Source: Pseudomaricurvus sp. HS19 (GTDB lineage Bacteria > Pseudomonadota > Gammaproteobacteria > Pseudomonadales > Cellvibrionaceae). Taken from it: a stretch of 64,000 bases of DNA. Location: the NCBI RefSeq assembly GCF_009857815.1, contig NZ_WVVW01000002.1, positions 62,001 to 126,000 on the forward strand, written 5' to 3'. Position numbers and translations under genes: made by a program. The notes beneath the pieces were generated by a model that saw only the letters and a list, made by a program, of their open reading frames with translations, made no database searches and was not told the origin of the DNA. The stretch's first letter is position 1, and every line of letters begins with the position of its first letter. Positions 1 to 9,564 of the stretch are shown piece by piece.

Positions 1-2759
1 GTAATATCCGCTAGCTTGCGATAACTATTGCCTTCGCCTTTGCTGATATCGCGCAATCCATCCTGTAGTTGAGGGACACGCATCATGATTCCCATAAGAG
101 CAGGCAGCACGGATTGAGCTTTATCGCCAAACAGACTCGACGGCTCCCAATCTGCAAGCGTTAGTTTGTTCTCAAGGTTATTCAAGTCTAATAACGTTGA
201 GCGAACACCCTCTGGAGAAAATCCTGTTACGTCTGCAAGAGAAGCGTTTTCTGGATGCTCAGCAAGTCTACGCACATACCCTTTGGTAGCTTCAAGCAAG
301 GCATCGGCTTTTTCCTGTGAAGCTTGATCCGCCTTTGCTCGAAGAGAACCAAATCCATAAGTATTTCGAAGTAACTGCTCTGCTTCTCCAATTACTGCAT
401 CGAGGTTGCGTTTCTCATTCCACAGATGAGCGATATAGCTTCGAAAGTCTGCCCATTGCTCTTCTTGAATAACGATTGATAGATTTGCCAAGTTACCGGA
501 GGCCTGCAATTCATTCAGCATCTCCTCAAGTCGAGATACCAGTGCCGCGGTAGCATCACTGACATACTGGCGAATCTCATTTGGCTGCGATCCCGCTGCA
601 ATACCGACAACACCAACACTATCGTGACCAATTCGACCAGCACGTCCGGCTAAGTTCCAGAATGCTCTATGCGACATCTCATTGCCGTAAGGCAGCTTTC
701 TTGTCGCCAGGAAGACTGAAGAAACGGGAAAATTGAGTCCCTGTGCAATCGTCGTTGTCGCGCACATAACACGAACATGGCCAGCCTCGGTGAGCCACTC
801 GATCAAAGACAGTGCTTCCGCTGGCAAGCCAGCATGATGAACCACGACGCCTTTTGACAGCATATCGATCAGCTCAAAGTCTTCGCTGATTTCTGCCACC
901 AAGAAACGCTGAACCAGCTTTATGTCATCGTGGACTTGCACATAAGGGTCAAGCTCTGCTGCCACTTTACGGGCAATACTCCAGGCATCTGGAATCGTCT
1001 GGGCAACGGCGATACTGGTTCCCCTCTTAGAGAAAACCTTTGCCATTGATACAGCCTGAGTTGCCAATCCTTTAGCATTTGAATAAGTTAAATTCTGCAA
1101 CGGACGATTGCCATCAACGTGATGAACTCCCTTAAGGTGTATCGTACGTTGAGTCGTTGTTAGCGTCTCAAAACTTAAATTCCAATCTCCGCGTTTCTCA
1201 CCCTTGTGTATATTGAAAAGCCCTACGATTCGTTCGTTCGGCTGCCAGGCTGAAGTGCCGAGACTGATACTCCTTCCACGATCTGCGGCTAACCACTGAG
1301 CGAGATCATTGGCATTAGGAACAAAAGGCATCAACAATAGAAAATTAGCCCGAGGCGATTCTTGCTTAATCGTGGCTAGCAACAGCTCAATTCTTAATCC
1401 TCGGGATTCGTCTTCGATATTGTGCGCCTCATCCATCACCACCAAAGCCAGCGGACGAGCAACCTTTTTATTCCTCATCACCAACTGAAGTTTTTCAGGC
1501 GTGGCTACCAACACCTGAAATGCACGAGCCTCGCCTAACAGCGCTTCTTCAAATGCATCTACTTCCACAGCTCCGGTTAGAGGCTCTACCTGTATACCAA
1601 GCGGACCAAAGTCCTCTCTCAGTCGCCGTGTAATCTGTGATACGAGGGCTCGAGTGGGAGCCACATAGGCCACCCAACCATCATCCAAATCAAATTGATT
1701 GAGTGCTTGCAGCATCCTGAACTGAGCAAGCGCAGTCTTTCCGCCTGATGTGGGCAGATCGACAATCACCGCTCTGCTTGCCTGGTCCAATAAGCCCTGC
1801 TCTTGGAGAGCTGCCCTTTGTGGCGGTAGCAATTCAAACAAGCTCTTATGTTTTGTGACATGAGAAACAAAGCGTGTCACACGGGAGTTCACTGTATGAG
1901 CGACCCACCACAAAGACCCTGCGACCATCTTTCGACTGGTGACATGCAACCAACGCAAAATCATCTCTAGTTGTGGGTCTTTGGATGCTTGAGCTGCCTT
2001 TTGTGCAGCCTCAAAGTGCTGATCCAGTTGAGCATCTATTGCTACAGGCTCCCCCTGGAGCATATAGACAGCAAGTCGCTCAGTTGCCTTCGCCCAGTGA
2101 TAGAGCGCAACCAAACGCATAGCGATACTCTGGGCTTCAGCTCCCTGAGTTTGCTCTAACAGAGCTTTCTCATGATTTGCCTGATCATTACGAAGCCCAA
2201 GCACTATCTCGGAAACCTGATCAAGATCATCCCAGCGATTCTTGCGCAGCAAACGCAACCAGCAATCAAAAATCCGATACAGCAAACGCTTATCCCATGA
2301 AGCACCGGCCACACTTGGCACATCTAAAGCGTTGCGCTGCTCTTCAAACCAGCGACGCAAATCAGTCCAGCGGTCTCCACAGTAAGCAAGCCCTGCAACA
2401 TGCAGAACGTGAAATAGTCGTGCCTCATTATCATTGGGTATTGGTAGTACGCGGAAGAAGCCAAAAGCGCGGTAAGCGCCTGCCTGTGCCAGTTCACGAA
2501 GGTGTTTATTGCCTTGATTTGCGACAGGATGCAGTAATGCACCAAGGCCTTCGATAGCTGCCAATTCATAGGCTGTCGCCACCCGTTCCAGCAAATCGGT
2601 ATCAAACTCAGCTTGCGGATGCTCAAGCAAATTACCTAAGGCAACATCAACCAGGCGCAGCTCAGCCATCTCCATAGCCCGCACACGAAGCTCATCGCCA
2701 ATGGACTGCACGGCCCAATGTTGATCAACCTGTATTAAGTGCTCTTGCGAAAGTGTCAT
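1..2759 (-). CDS. hamB: HamB-like superfamily 2 helicase of a Hachiman defence system (partial, runs off left edge)
   Basis: The reading frame opens at an ATG at 2759 and stays open to base 1, so at least 919 residues are present and the C-terminus is outside the window. About 330 residues in, the translation shows a Walker A loop TSGGKT (codons near 1734-1751), then a DEAH box (near 1422-1433) and a motif VI of the form LAGRAGRIG (near 625-650). This is the order of a Ski2-like DExH helicase with a long N-terminal extension. Its ATG overlaps the stop of the upstream gene by four bases (ATGA), so the two are translationally coupled. In known Hachiman systems HamB holds HamA inactive while scanning DNA and releases it on damage. 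The HamB name is inferred from the partner gene; a generic defence helicase is the alternative. Confidence 0.68.
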   Translation of the reverse strand, partial: MTLSQEHLIQVDQHWAVQSIGDELRVRAMEMAELRLVDVALGNLLEHPQAEFDTDLLERVATAYELAAIEGLGALLHPVANQGNKHLRELAQAGAYRAFGFFRVLPIPNDNEARLFHVLHVAGLAYCGDRWTDLRRWFEEQRNALDVPSVAGASWDKRLLYRIFDCWLRLLRKNRWDDLDQVSEIVLGLRNDQANHEKALLEQTQGAEAQSIAMRLVALYHWAKATERLAVYMLQGEPVAIDAQLDQHFEAAQKAAQASKDPQLEMILRWLHVTSRKMVAGSLWWVAHTVNSRVTRFVSHVTKHKSLFELLPPQRAALQEQGLLDQASRAVIVDLPTSGGKTALAQFRMLQALNQFDLDDGWVAYVAPTRALVSQITRRLREDFGPLGIQVEPLTGAVEVDAFEEALLGEARAFQVLVATPEKLQLVMRNKKVARPLALVVMDEAHNIEDESRGLRIELLLATIKQESPRANFLLLMPFVPNANDLAQWLAADRGRSISLGTSAWQPNERIVGLFNIHKGEKRGDWNLSFETLTTTQRTIHLKGVHHVDGNRPLQNLTYSNAKGLATQAVSMAKVFSKRGTSIAVAQTIPDAWSIARKVAAELDPYVQVHDDIKLVQRFLVAEISEDFELIDMLSKGVVVHHAGLPAEALSLIEWLTEAGHVRVMCATTTIAQGLNFPVSSVFLATRKLPYGNEMSHRAFWNLAGRAGRIGHDSVGVVGIAAGSQPNEIRQYVSDATAALVSRLEEMLNELQASGNLANLSIVIQEEQWADFRSYIAHLWNEKRNLDAVIGEAEQLLRNTYGFGSLRAKADQASQEKADALLEATKGYVRRLAEHPENASLADVTGFSPEGVRSTLLDLNNLENKLTLADWEPSSLFGDKAQSVLPALMGIMMRVPQLQDGLRDISKGEGNSYRKLADI

Positions 2760-3553
2760 GACGCTTCCCTCATGACAGCTTGAGCGCGACCAGATAGGCT
2801 ACTGATGGCGTTAAGAGGAAGATACAAAGCATACATTTCAATATCAGTCTGCTGCGGGCAGTTCGCTGCCAACGCCCTCGCACGCCCAGAAATATCTAAG
2901 GCGTTTGGCTCAATATCGCGCACCAACACACCATAAACCGCGACATCCGTTGTATCGGAGCTCAAATAGCGCTTTGCTGCACTTTTAAACATAGGCTCCC
3001 AGCCTGCTCGCACGGCATGATGACCCAGATAACGGCAGAGCGCATCTTTCACTTTACGATTGTCACGTAATCCAAAGAGTTGGCCACCCAAGCTTGTCAT
3101 AACACTCGGTGGTGATTGGTTATGCTCAGAGGTCTTAACTTCACCAAAGGCAAACCGGTAGGGAAGCGCCTCATCATCCACAGGCTGAAAACCGGTCAGA
3201 TCACAACCTGCTGGACTGGCATTCGGGTTCTTCAAGTCACGGCCAGTGGGCCAAGGAAAAACACAATCGCCTTTATCCGCCACAAAGGCCTCGGCTATGG
3301 CCTCACCCACACGCCAATTATTGGGAACCGTATCATCGGCAAGGAGCTCTCGAAGCCCCTCTTGCTCAAACTCTGTGCTAACGACGCTACCTAGCAGCTC
3401 CTGTAGCTCATCATTACCCGCTGTATCCTGCAGAATTTCCTTCACCGGCCCAGACAAAATCTCACCCACTTGCTCATCGTCATAGGACAAGCCATGGGCA
3501 ATGACAGGCGGAGTGCCAGTATCATAGGAAAGTTGAGGAACGGGCATCGGCAT
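2756..3553 (-). CDS. hamA: HamA-like nuclease (DUF1837 family), Hachiman system
   Basis: The 265-residue protein resembles the DUF1837/HamA family, the nuclease partner of HamB. Visible are an N-terminal acidic helical part and a PD-(D/E)xK-like core: Asp118 in the GCDLTG stretch and the E-x-K pair Glu138/Lys140 in FGEVKT. HamA is known as a DNA nuclease kept in check by HamB until the helicase meets damaged or phage DNA. Gene order HamA then HamB, with a four-base overlap, fits the known system. Its ATG overlaps the hsdS stop codon by one base (TAATG), so it appears to be the fifth gene of the restriction operon. A second in-frame ATG two codons on is possible. The assignment is from recalled family features, not a search. 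Confidence 0.66.
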   Translation of the reverse strand: MPMPVPQLSYDTGTPPVIAHGLSYDDEQVGEILSGPVKEILQDTAGNDELQELLGSVVSTEFEQEGLRELLADDTVPNNWRVGEAIAEAFVADKGDCVFPWPTGRDLKNPNASPAGCDLTGFQPVDDEALPYRFAFGEVKTSEHNQSPPSVMTSLGGQLFGLRDNRKVKDALCRYLGHHAVRAGWEPMFKSAAKRYLSSDTTDVAVYGVLVRDIEPNALDISGRARALAANCPQQTDIEMYALYLPLNAISSLSGRAQAVMREAS

Positions 3554-4704
3554 TACACCAATTCTCCTTTGAACGCCTTATCCAAAACAGAAGGCATAAG
3601 CGCCTCCAGCTCAATCTCATTCTCAGATTGTGCTTGTTTGATTTTCGCGACATAACTCTGAAGTTGATTAAACCAAAGCTGTTTGTCGTAGTCAGGGACA
3701 GGGACTTCAATTTTTTCCAACTTTTTAAGTCCCAGTGTACGATTCCTTCCCGCTCCTCCGGGTGAAGCTAGTTGAATTTTTTCAAGGCCTTCAGATGTTA
3801 GGAAGTAGAAACAAAGAAAATCAGATGTCACTACACCTGGCTTAGGTAGACACGTAATAAAACGATGCGACCCTACGCGACCTTCATCTTCATCTTTAAC
3901 CACCGCTATCGCGCCCTCCCAAGCAAATACATTGCTAAACACCAAATCCCCAGGGATCATTTGGTAGAGCTGCTTTGTTCCAACCTCCATTCCATCCAAA
4001 ATCGGCTTATGGAAAGTACCATTTCCGAAGCAGCGGACTCCCAACTCGGGATACTCGGCGCTCACATCAACATCAACTTTTCTTCGTTCAAGCGGTGCAA
4101 CCTCTGCCATAGGCCTATAATCAGCACCTTCAATGATTTTATGGAAGGCACTGGTTAGCATCGCCTGCCCGTCGTCTAGCATTGAAGACCTTAGATTTTT
4201 AGTTTCTTCCAGCTTACCAAGAATCAAATCGAGCTTTTCTACAACGGTCTTTTGCGTTGTTAAATCAGGGAGTGGAATTTCTATGTTATAGAACCGATCT
4301 TCCTTTAAACGAACACGGTTGGTGGTACCTTCACTTGCCCTTTTGCAGGCATCAACAAAAAAATGAGTTTTGCTGATCAACTCCAAGAATCTTGGCAGTA
4401 TCTTTTCTTGTCTTGGAATAAATACTGGAAAATCATTGGTTACAACTGCACCCTCTAATTCTGCCGGAACCAAGCCGCATGCCCCATGCCTCGCGTCAAT
4501 ACGAGAAATGATAAACTGCCCCTCGGAAACTGATAAACGTCGTGAGGAACCGATTTCGCTACCGGACTTCACGCCGCGGAGATTAACTCCTTTGCCCCAA
4601 AGCCTTACAGTTACTTCCATATAGTCATGATCAGGCTCAACTTCGATCCAAGCCTCCGATTTATCGAGCACTGAGCCAATATTTACTAATGGCCAAGAGC
4701 TCAT
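3553..4704 (-). CDS. hsdS: Type I restriction-modification specificity subunit HsdS
   Basis: HsdS chooses the bipartite DNA target for the HsdM methylase and HsdR nuclease. The 383 residues show the usual two-fold layout: target recognition domain 1 (about residues 1-145), a conserved helical spacer starting at PLPDLTTQKTVVEKLD (about 150-190), target recognition domain 2 (about 195-330, with the LGLKKLEKIEVPVP stretch) and a second helical segment ending in VLDKAFKGELV, a common HsdS terminus. The start overlaps the hsdM stop by four bases (ATGA). Target recognition domains are hypervariable, so the DNA site cannot be read from sequence. The gene looks intact, with no frameshift or recombination scar. 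Confidence 0.93.
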   Translation of the reverse strand: MSSWPLVNIGSVLDKSEAWIEVEPDHDYMEVTVRLWGKGVNLRGVKSGSEIGSSRRLSVSEGQFIISRIDARHGACGLVPAELEGAVVTNDFPVFIPRQEKILPRFLELISKTHFFVDACKRASEGTTNRVRLKEDRFYNIEIPLPDLTTQKTVVEKLDLILGKLEETKNLRSSMLDDGQAMLTSAFHKIIEGADYRPMAEVAPLERRKVDVDVSAEYPELGVRCFGNGTFHKPILDGMEVGTKQLYQMIPGDLVFSNVFAWEGAIAVVKDEDEGRVGSHRFITCLPKPGVVTSDFLCFYFLTSEGLEKIQLASPGGAGRNRTLGLKKLEKIEVPVPDYDKQLWFNQLQSYVAKIKQAQSENEIELEALMPSVLDKAFKGELV

Positions 4705-6275
4705 AATTTAACACCCTTGAGTAAATGCTCTTTAATTTCAGCCATTAGACGAGTTACCTTGACCTCCTTCTCCATCATAGCGCGAAGGAGATCTTGAGGG
4801 TCTTTGTGCTCCATTGCCTCAAGACTATTTGGATTTTTAATATCCAAATTAACTGAAACAAGCTTTCCGGCGCCATCATATTTAATGATGTCATTAGCTT
4901 TGATAGCCCATGCGTGACAATTCTCAGAGCGGCTAGACCACCACTTCAAACATTCTTCGAACTCGAAGTACTCCATTGGTTTTGTCTTTGTATACTTCTT
5001 TCGGCCTTCAGGCGTAGGGATTTGGTAATACCAAATATCCTCTGTCGGACCCGAGCGATCAAAGAACAATAAATTCCCGGCTATATCGGTATAGGGAGCA
5101 AAAACCCCTTCAGGCAGCCTAACAATAGTATGAAGATTAAAGTTTTTGAGTAACTCTTCTTTAATCCTTGCGCATACGCCATCACTAAAAAGCGTTCCAT
5201 TCGGCACTACAACAGCTGCTCGACCACCATTATCAGAACCATGACCGGGACGTTTGAGCTTACGCATGATCAACTGAAGAAACAGCATGGCGGTTTCAGC
5301 GGTTTGCATGTCTTCAGGAAAGTTGCCGAGAATGCCTTTTTCTTCTTCGCCACCAAAGGGAGGGTTAGTCAGAATAACGTCTACGCGATCCTTATCCCCC
5401 ATTTCACGCAACGGAAAGCGCAAGCTGTTTTCTGGATCAATTCTCGGATACTCCAGGCCATGCAATAACAGATTCATTTGAACCAGCAAATAAGGAAGTG
5501 ATTTTGCCTCGCCCCCATAAATGCTGCTTTCTTGTAATACCTCTCGATCTTCCACTGTGTTACATTGGCGCTCTAAATGCTCAAAAGCTTCAACCAAAAA
5601 TCCGCCCGTGCCACAGGCCGGATCAAGTACGGTTTCGCCGAGTTGTGGATTGGTCACTTCAACCATAAAGCGAACCACTGGGCGCGGCGTGTAAAACTCG
5701 CCGGAATCGCCAGCGGCATCACGCATTTCGCGCAACATGGTTTCGTAAAGGCGGCTCAGGGTATGCATTTCCTCAGATGAGTTGAAATGTATGCCATTAA
5801 TTTTGTCTACCACATCACGTAGTAAATAACCGTTGATCATACGGTTCTGCATACCTTTAAAAACCATCGCGATAACATCTCGGCGATCGCCTCCGTTCTC
5901 ACCTTGCAAGCTCCGCAAGTAGGCGAACAGCCCAATTCCACGAGTTCCATTCGGGCGAACAGCTTCATCATTATTGATAAACGCGATCAGCTCATCACCG
6001 GTGATGCCGCCCTCTATGGCAGCCCAGTCACGCCAACGGTATGGCGCTTCAATCGCTGGCTGGAATTTTTTACCTTCTAGTACGGCCTTTGTTTCCCTCA
6101 TTTGCTCTAAATCGTCGAGAAATTTAAGAAACATTATCCATGTCAGCATTGGCAGGCGATCTAGATCACCATTTAAGCCTTTATCTTTACGCATGATCTG
6201 CCGGGACGACTTAACGATAGCGCCCAGCTGTTGAGCAGTCGTCATTGGCTGGTCAGCTTTTTTTGTTCGTGCCAT
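4701..6275 (-). CDS. hsdM: Type I restriction-modification DNA methyltransferase HsdM
   Basis: N6-adenine methyltransferase subunit of a type I system, using S-adenosylmethionine and acting with HsdS. The 524 residues carry an N-terminal helical HsdM_N domain, the GEFYTPRPVV stretch typical of type I methylases (about 192-201), the AdoMet-binding motif DPACGTGGF (218-226) and the catalytic NPPF motif in NPPFGG (304-309). The length is normal for the EcoEI/EcoAI branch (type IB). It lies 20 bases after hsdR and overlaps hsdS by four bases, so methylase and specificity subunit are made in a coupled way. All motifs needed for activity are visible. Confidence 0.95.
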   Translation of the reverse strand: MARTKKADQPMTTAQQLGAIVKSSRQIMRKDKGLNGDLDRLPMLTWIMFLKFLDDLEQMRETKAVLEGKKFQPAIEAPYRWRDWAAIEGGITGDELIAFINNDEAVRPNGTRGIGLFAYLRSLQGENGGDRRDVIAMVFKGMQNRMINGYLLRDVVDKINGIHFNSSEEMHTLSRLYETMLREMRDAAGDSGEFYTPRPVVRFMVEVTNPQLGETVLDPACGTGGFLVEAFEHLERQCNTVEDREVLQESSIYGGEAKSLPYLLVQMNLLLHGLEYPRIDPENSLRFPLREMGDKDRVDVILTNPPFGGEEEKGILGNFPEDMQTAETAMLFLQLIMRKLKRPGHGSDNGGRAAVVVPNGTLFSDGVCARIKEELLKNFNLHTIVRLPEGVFAPYTDIAGNLLFFDRSGPTEDIWYYQIPTPEGRKKYTKTKPMEYFEFEECLKWWSSRSENCHAWAIKANDIIKYDGAGKLVSVNLDIKNPNSLEAMEHKDPQDLLRAMMEKEVKVTRLMAEIKEHLLKGVKL

Positions 6276-6295
6276 AAATAGATTTGTCGCTTATG

Positions 6296-8686
6296 TTATT
6301 GCTCGGTATAGAGCAGTGTTTGTAATTGATCCACGGCTGTTTTCATTTGTAGAGCGCCGCCAAAGAGGTTGGCTATCTCTATCACATTGCCATACTCAGA
6401 AATGGGCGGTACCTGGAGCGAATCAGGGATACTGAATTGCTTGGGGCCGTGATCTGTATACTTATCTAACAGGGTAGTTAATATCTTGCGCGCTTCCGGA
6501 CCATACTGATCGAAGAAATCTGGTTTATTTTTCTGCAAATAGTCTGCGCGCTGCTTTCTGGTTCGAAGTGGCGCATTAAAAGCAATATGACATAGCAGAT
6601 CCAATGGGTCCGCTTCAGGCTTCCCAGACTCATTGGCTAAATCATCAAACTGTATTCCCCGCTCTTGCAGCTCCAGTATCACTTCTTCACGCTTAACAGG
6701 ATCTGCCCATCGATCTTTTAGTTCATCCAGAGATGAAAAGAGTGTTTTGACTTTCTCTGCGGTGTAATCGGTGTACTGTATAACACGAAGCTGCTTGCCT
6801 TCCTCGTCTAGCTCATAAACCAAATGCGAGGTTATTTTTATACTTCCGCCATCAACGTAATACTTCCGTGGTTCGTCATTGCCGTCGCCAGCATTGACCC
6901 CAGAATCTTGCCCAACGTCATAGTCGCCGCGCTCTTCGGCTACAGCCGGATCATCGGTTTCGCTGATAATGGTTTCTTCGTGAATCTCATCACCGGCCGC
7001 GTCAATGACAACCTCATCTTCAATTTCTGGGTAGCCATCAAAACCGGGATCTGCAAAATTTTGTGTGGCTGAGCCTGTATAATCGATGATGTTAAACCAC
7101 AATTTACCGTAGTCTTCTCGCAGCCGTGTTCCTCGTCCTACGATCTGTTTGAACTCGCTCATAGAATTCACGACACGAGCAAGCACCACATTTTTACAGG
7201 TCGGCGCATCCACACCTGTGGTTAGTAGTTGTGAAGTCGTCAATATAACTGGCGCAGTGGTTTCCAGCTCCTGAAAGCGACTTAAATGACCTTTACCTAT
7301 AGCGCCCTCTTCCGAGGTCACGCGTGCGACATAATCAGGGTACTTACGAACGAGATCAGCATTCAAATTACTCAAAGCCCGTCGCATTTCGTCAGCGTGC
7401 TCCTGATCGACACAGAAGACGATTGTTTTTGCAAAACGATCAGTTCGAGCCATGAAATCTGACAAATGCTTTGCGAATGCTTCAGTTCTCATTCTCAGTG
7501 CAATCACACGCTCAAAATCCTTAGTTTGATATTCTCCATCGGGTATTTCTCTCCCGTATCGGTCGACATCCCCCCTACTTGGACGCCACCCGACGGCATC
7601 GACCTCCGAAACAACTCTATGAACCCGATAGGGCGCAAGGAATCCATCCTCAATACCCTTCTTGAGACTATAGGTATAAATGGCTTTACCAAAATAGCGG
7701 TACGTATTTCGACTATCTTCTCGAAGAGGTGTTGCGGTCATACCTATCTGATAGGCCGGCTCAAAATATTCTAGAATTTCTCGCCAGTTACTGTCGTCTC
7801 TGGCACTTCCCCGGTGACACTCATCAATAATAATCAGATCAAAGAAGTCAGAGGAGAACTGCTTATATAGTCCCGGCCTTCGTTCGTCACGGGCAATTGA
7901 TTGGTAGGTAGAGAAGTAAATTTCTCGGCTTTTTGTTATTTTACCTCCTTCAATTTTGTAGCGTGCATCGCCAAAAGGGGCGAAAGTTTTATCTTTAGGA
8001 TCGTCAACGAGAACATTCCTATCCGCTAAAAAAAGAACCCGTGGCTTCCTGTACTCGCCAGATATATTCCATCGTGCACTCCAAAGCTTCCAGCAAATCT
8101 GAAAGGCAACCACCGTCTTTCCAGTGCCGGTAGCCATAGTAATCAAGGCGCGTTTTTTGCCTTGCAACACTGATTGGACAGCGCGATTAATAGCAATCTG
8201 CTGGTAATAACGAGGCGTATACCCAGAGACGTGATGATAGGGCGTCAGTAGTGTATCGGCGCCACTCTTATCGATGCTCGCATCTTCGCATAGCCTTTTA
8301 AATAATTCATCTGGAGTAGGAAAACGAGAGACCAGGCTCTCCTCTCCCGTCGTAAAATCAAACTCCAAAATCTCATGGCCGTTTGTAGAGTAGGCAAACT
8401 TCAGTCCCAAACTTATGGCATAATCCTTCGCTTGCTGAAGACCTTGACCAACAGAGGATTTTTCAGGCTTCGCCTCCACAACTGCTATCGTAAAGTCACG
8501 CGTATATTTGAGCAAATAGTCGGGGCGCTTACGTTTTCCACGCTTTACCATCTTCCCATGAACAGTAATTCTACCGTCTGTAAATGTTTTCTGCTCTGTA
8601 ATCGCATGAGGGAGCTTATCCCAGCCAGCCTCTTTAATTTTTGGAGTGACGTAAACTCGACAGGTATCCGCTTCTTCTAAAGACAT
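6296..8686 (-). CDS. hsdR: Type I restriction endonuclease subunit HsdR
   Basis: ATP-driven DNA translocase and nuclease of the type I complex. The 796 residues show an N-terminal PD-(D/E)xK nuclease (Asp56 in RPDYLL, Glu71-x-Lys73 in VEAKPEK), Walker A MATGTGKT (about 184-191), a DECH box in IIIDECHRGSARDD (about 265) and motif VI in QIVGRGTRLREDYGK. An acidic linker precedes a C-terminal EcoEI_R_C-type domain. Size and motifs match the EcoEI family (type IB). Its ATG begins one base after the stop of the 207-residue unknown gene, and hsdM follows after 20 bases. No inactivating change is seen, so the system is predicted to be functional. Confidence 0.95.
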   Translation of the reverse strand: MSLEEADTCRVYVTPKIKEAGWDKLPHAITEQKTFTDGRITVHGKMVKRGKRKRPDYLLKYTRDFTIAVVEAKPEKSSVGQGLQQAKDYAISLGLKFAYSTNGHEILEFDFTTGEESLVSRFPTPDELFKRLCEDASIDKSGADTLLTPYHHVSGYTPRYYQQIAINRAVQSVLQGKKRALITMATGTGKTVVAFQICWKLWSARWNISGEYRKPRVLFLADRNVLVDDPKDKTFAPFGDARYKIEGGKITKSREIYFSTYQSIARDERRPGLYKQFSSDFFDLIIIDECHRGSARDDSNWREILEYFEPAYQIGMTATPLREDSRNTYRYFGKAIYTYSLKKGIEDGFLAPYRVHRVVSEVDAVGWRPSRGDVDRYGREIPDGEYQTKDFERVIALRMRTEAFAKHLSDFMARTDRFAKTIVFCVDQEHADEMRRALSNLNADLVRKYPDYVARVTSEEGAIGKGHLSRFQELETTAPVILTTSQLLTTGVDAPTCKNVVLARVVNSMSEFKQIVGRGTRLREDYGKLWFNIIDYTGSATQNFADPGFDGYPEIEDEVVIDAAGDEIHEETIISETDDPAVAEERGDYDVGQDSGVNAGDGNDEPRKYYVDGGSIKITSHLVYELDEEGKQLRVIQYTDYTAEKVKTLFSSLDELKDRWADPVKREEVILELQERGIQFDDLANESGKPEADPLDLLCHIAFNAPLRTRKQRADYLQKNKPDFFDQYGPEARKILTTLLDKYTDHGPKQFSIPDSLQVPPISEYGNVIEIANLFGGALQMKTAVDQLQTLLYTEQ

Positions 8687-8687
8687 A

Positions 8688-9311
8688 CTATTTTTCTTCC
8701 CTGCTAACTTCCAGATCCCAACTGTCCCTTTCGCTCATCCAGTCAACATCACGCTCAACAGAATGAAGCTCGATTCCGTACGGCTCAGCAACCTGCCACT
8801 CTCCTTGGCGTCGAACCAGGCCCAGCGTTGCAGAAACATAAAAGGTGGAACCGTGGAACACGTCGTCTGGGTCCTGCTCGCCGCAGTACTCAAAAGAGAT
8901 CTCTGTATACAGCGCCCCCGTCCGCTCATCAAAATCAACGTCGGTAGCCACTAAGTTATCTACCACGAACCCGGATGCATTGGTCATTGCAATATCGCTT
9001 GAAAGAGCGTCCTCGACCAAAGAATCTATGGCCTGGAAAACATCCTTTTCATAGACAACCTCCTTCAGGTCGTCAGTCCCCAGTGCTGCACGCATCAAGC
9101 GCACTTCCCTTGGGTCCCGTTTCGCAACGGTCGCCAGATCATGATAGCTACTGAAGCCCGACTGCTTTGCGACCGACTCAAGGGCTGCTGAAAGCTGGAG
9201 GCCATGCTCACTGGCCAGTTCTTTGGCTTGAGACTTGAGGATATTGATACAGCTGAATTTAGACATAACACTGATTCCGTCGGCGCTGTCATTCAGTTGC
9301 TTGCTAACCAT
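8688..9311 (-). CDS. Unknown protein, first gene of the restriction/Hachiman operon
   Basis: I do not recognise a named family over the full 207 residues. Residues about 25-62 (SQAKELASEHGL...SGFSSYHDLATVAK) resemble a short helical motif found at the start of many plasmid and accessory proteins, of the form K-x2-AK-x-L ... ALE-x2-A-x2-GF-x-S/D. The rest is acidic and looks like an alpha/beta domain with strands near 120-180, and no transmembrane segment. Its stop codon lies one base before hsdR, so it is almost certainly co-transcribed. A role in regulating or assisting the restriction system is inference. The start is uncertain: ATG at 9311, or the ATG of MSKFSC at 9266, which has GGAA upstream. 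Confidence 0.8.
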   Translation of the reverse strand: MVSKQLNDSADGISVMSKFSCINILKSQAKELASEHGLQLSAALESVAKQSGFSSYHDLATVAKRDPREVRLMRAALGTDDLKEVVYEKDVFQAIDSLVEDALSSDIAMTNASGFVVDNLVATDVDFDERTGALYTEISFEYCGEQDPDDVFHGSTFYVSATLGLVRRQGEWQVAEPYGIELHSVERDVDWMSERDSWDLEVSREEK

Positions 9312-9331
9312 ATGCGCCTTGGTCGAGTGCT

Positions 9332-9345
9332 ACATACAGATATGT
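9332..9345. promoter_or_regulatory. Short inverted repeat upstream of the defence operon
   Basis: Two five-base arms, ACATA and TATGT, flank a four-base spacer about 20 bases before the first start codon of the minus-strand defence operon. It sits where an operator or promoter element would be expected. I could not fit a convincing -35/-10 pair around it. The stretch 9346-9564 holds no gene; only the ribosome-binding site of the next plus-strand gene is clear. Confidence 0.25.
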
Positions 9346-9564
9346 GGGGTTGTGCAGAATGGTGCAGAGCTTCGCCAGTGCAAGCGGCAGGCTTCCATCA
9401 AGCCTGGAACCAAGATAACCGATGCCCCGACTGCGTCGCAACTAATTTCTGAATACCGTGCACGCTTATTTCACCTTCATCTCCAGCCGCGCACCTCCTG
9501 GTATCTTATATGGAGGCCATTCAAGGTCTCCGTAATCATTCACTAAGATACCCCGGAGGCCACT

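Noticed and set aside
2177-2557. Possible plus-strand gene inside the left-edge helicase
   Set aside because: It lies entirely within the continuous minus-strand helicase frame that carries Walker A and DEAH motifs.
1-9311. BREX, DISARM or Druantia system
   Set aside because: No PglZ, BrxC-like ATPase, phospholipase-D or DUF1998-type gene is seen; the parts are those of a type I restriction system plus a nuclease-helicase pair.
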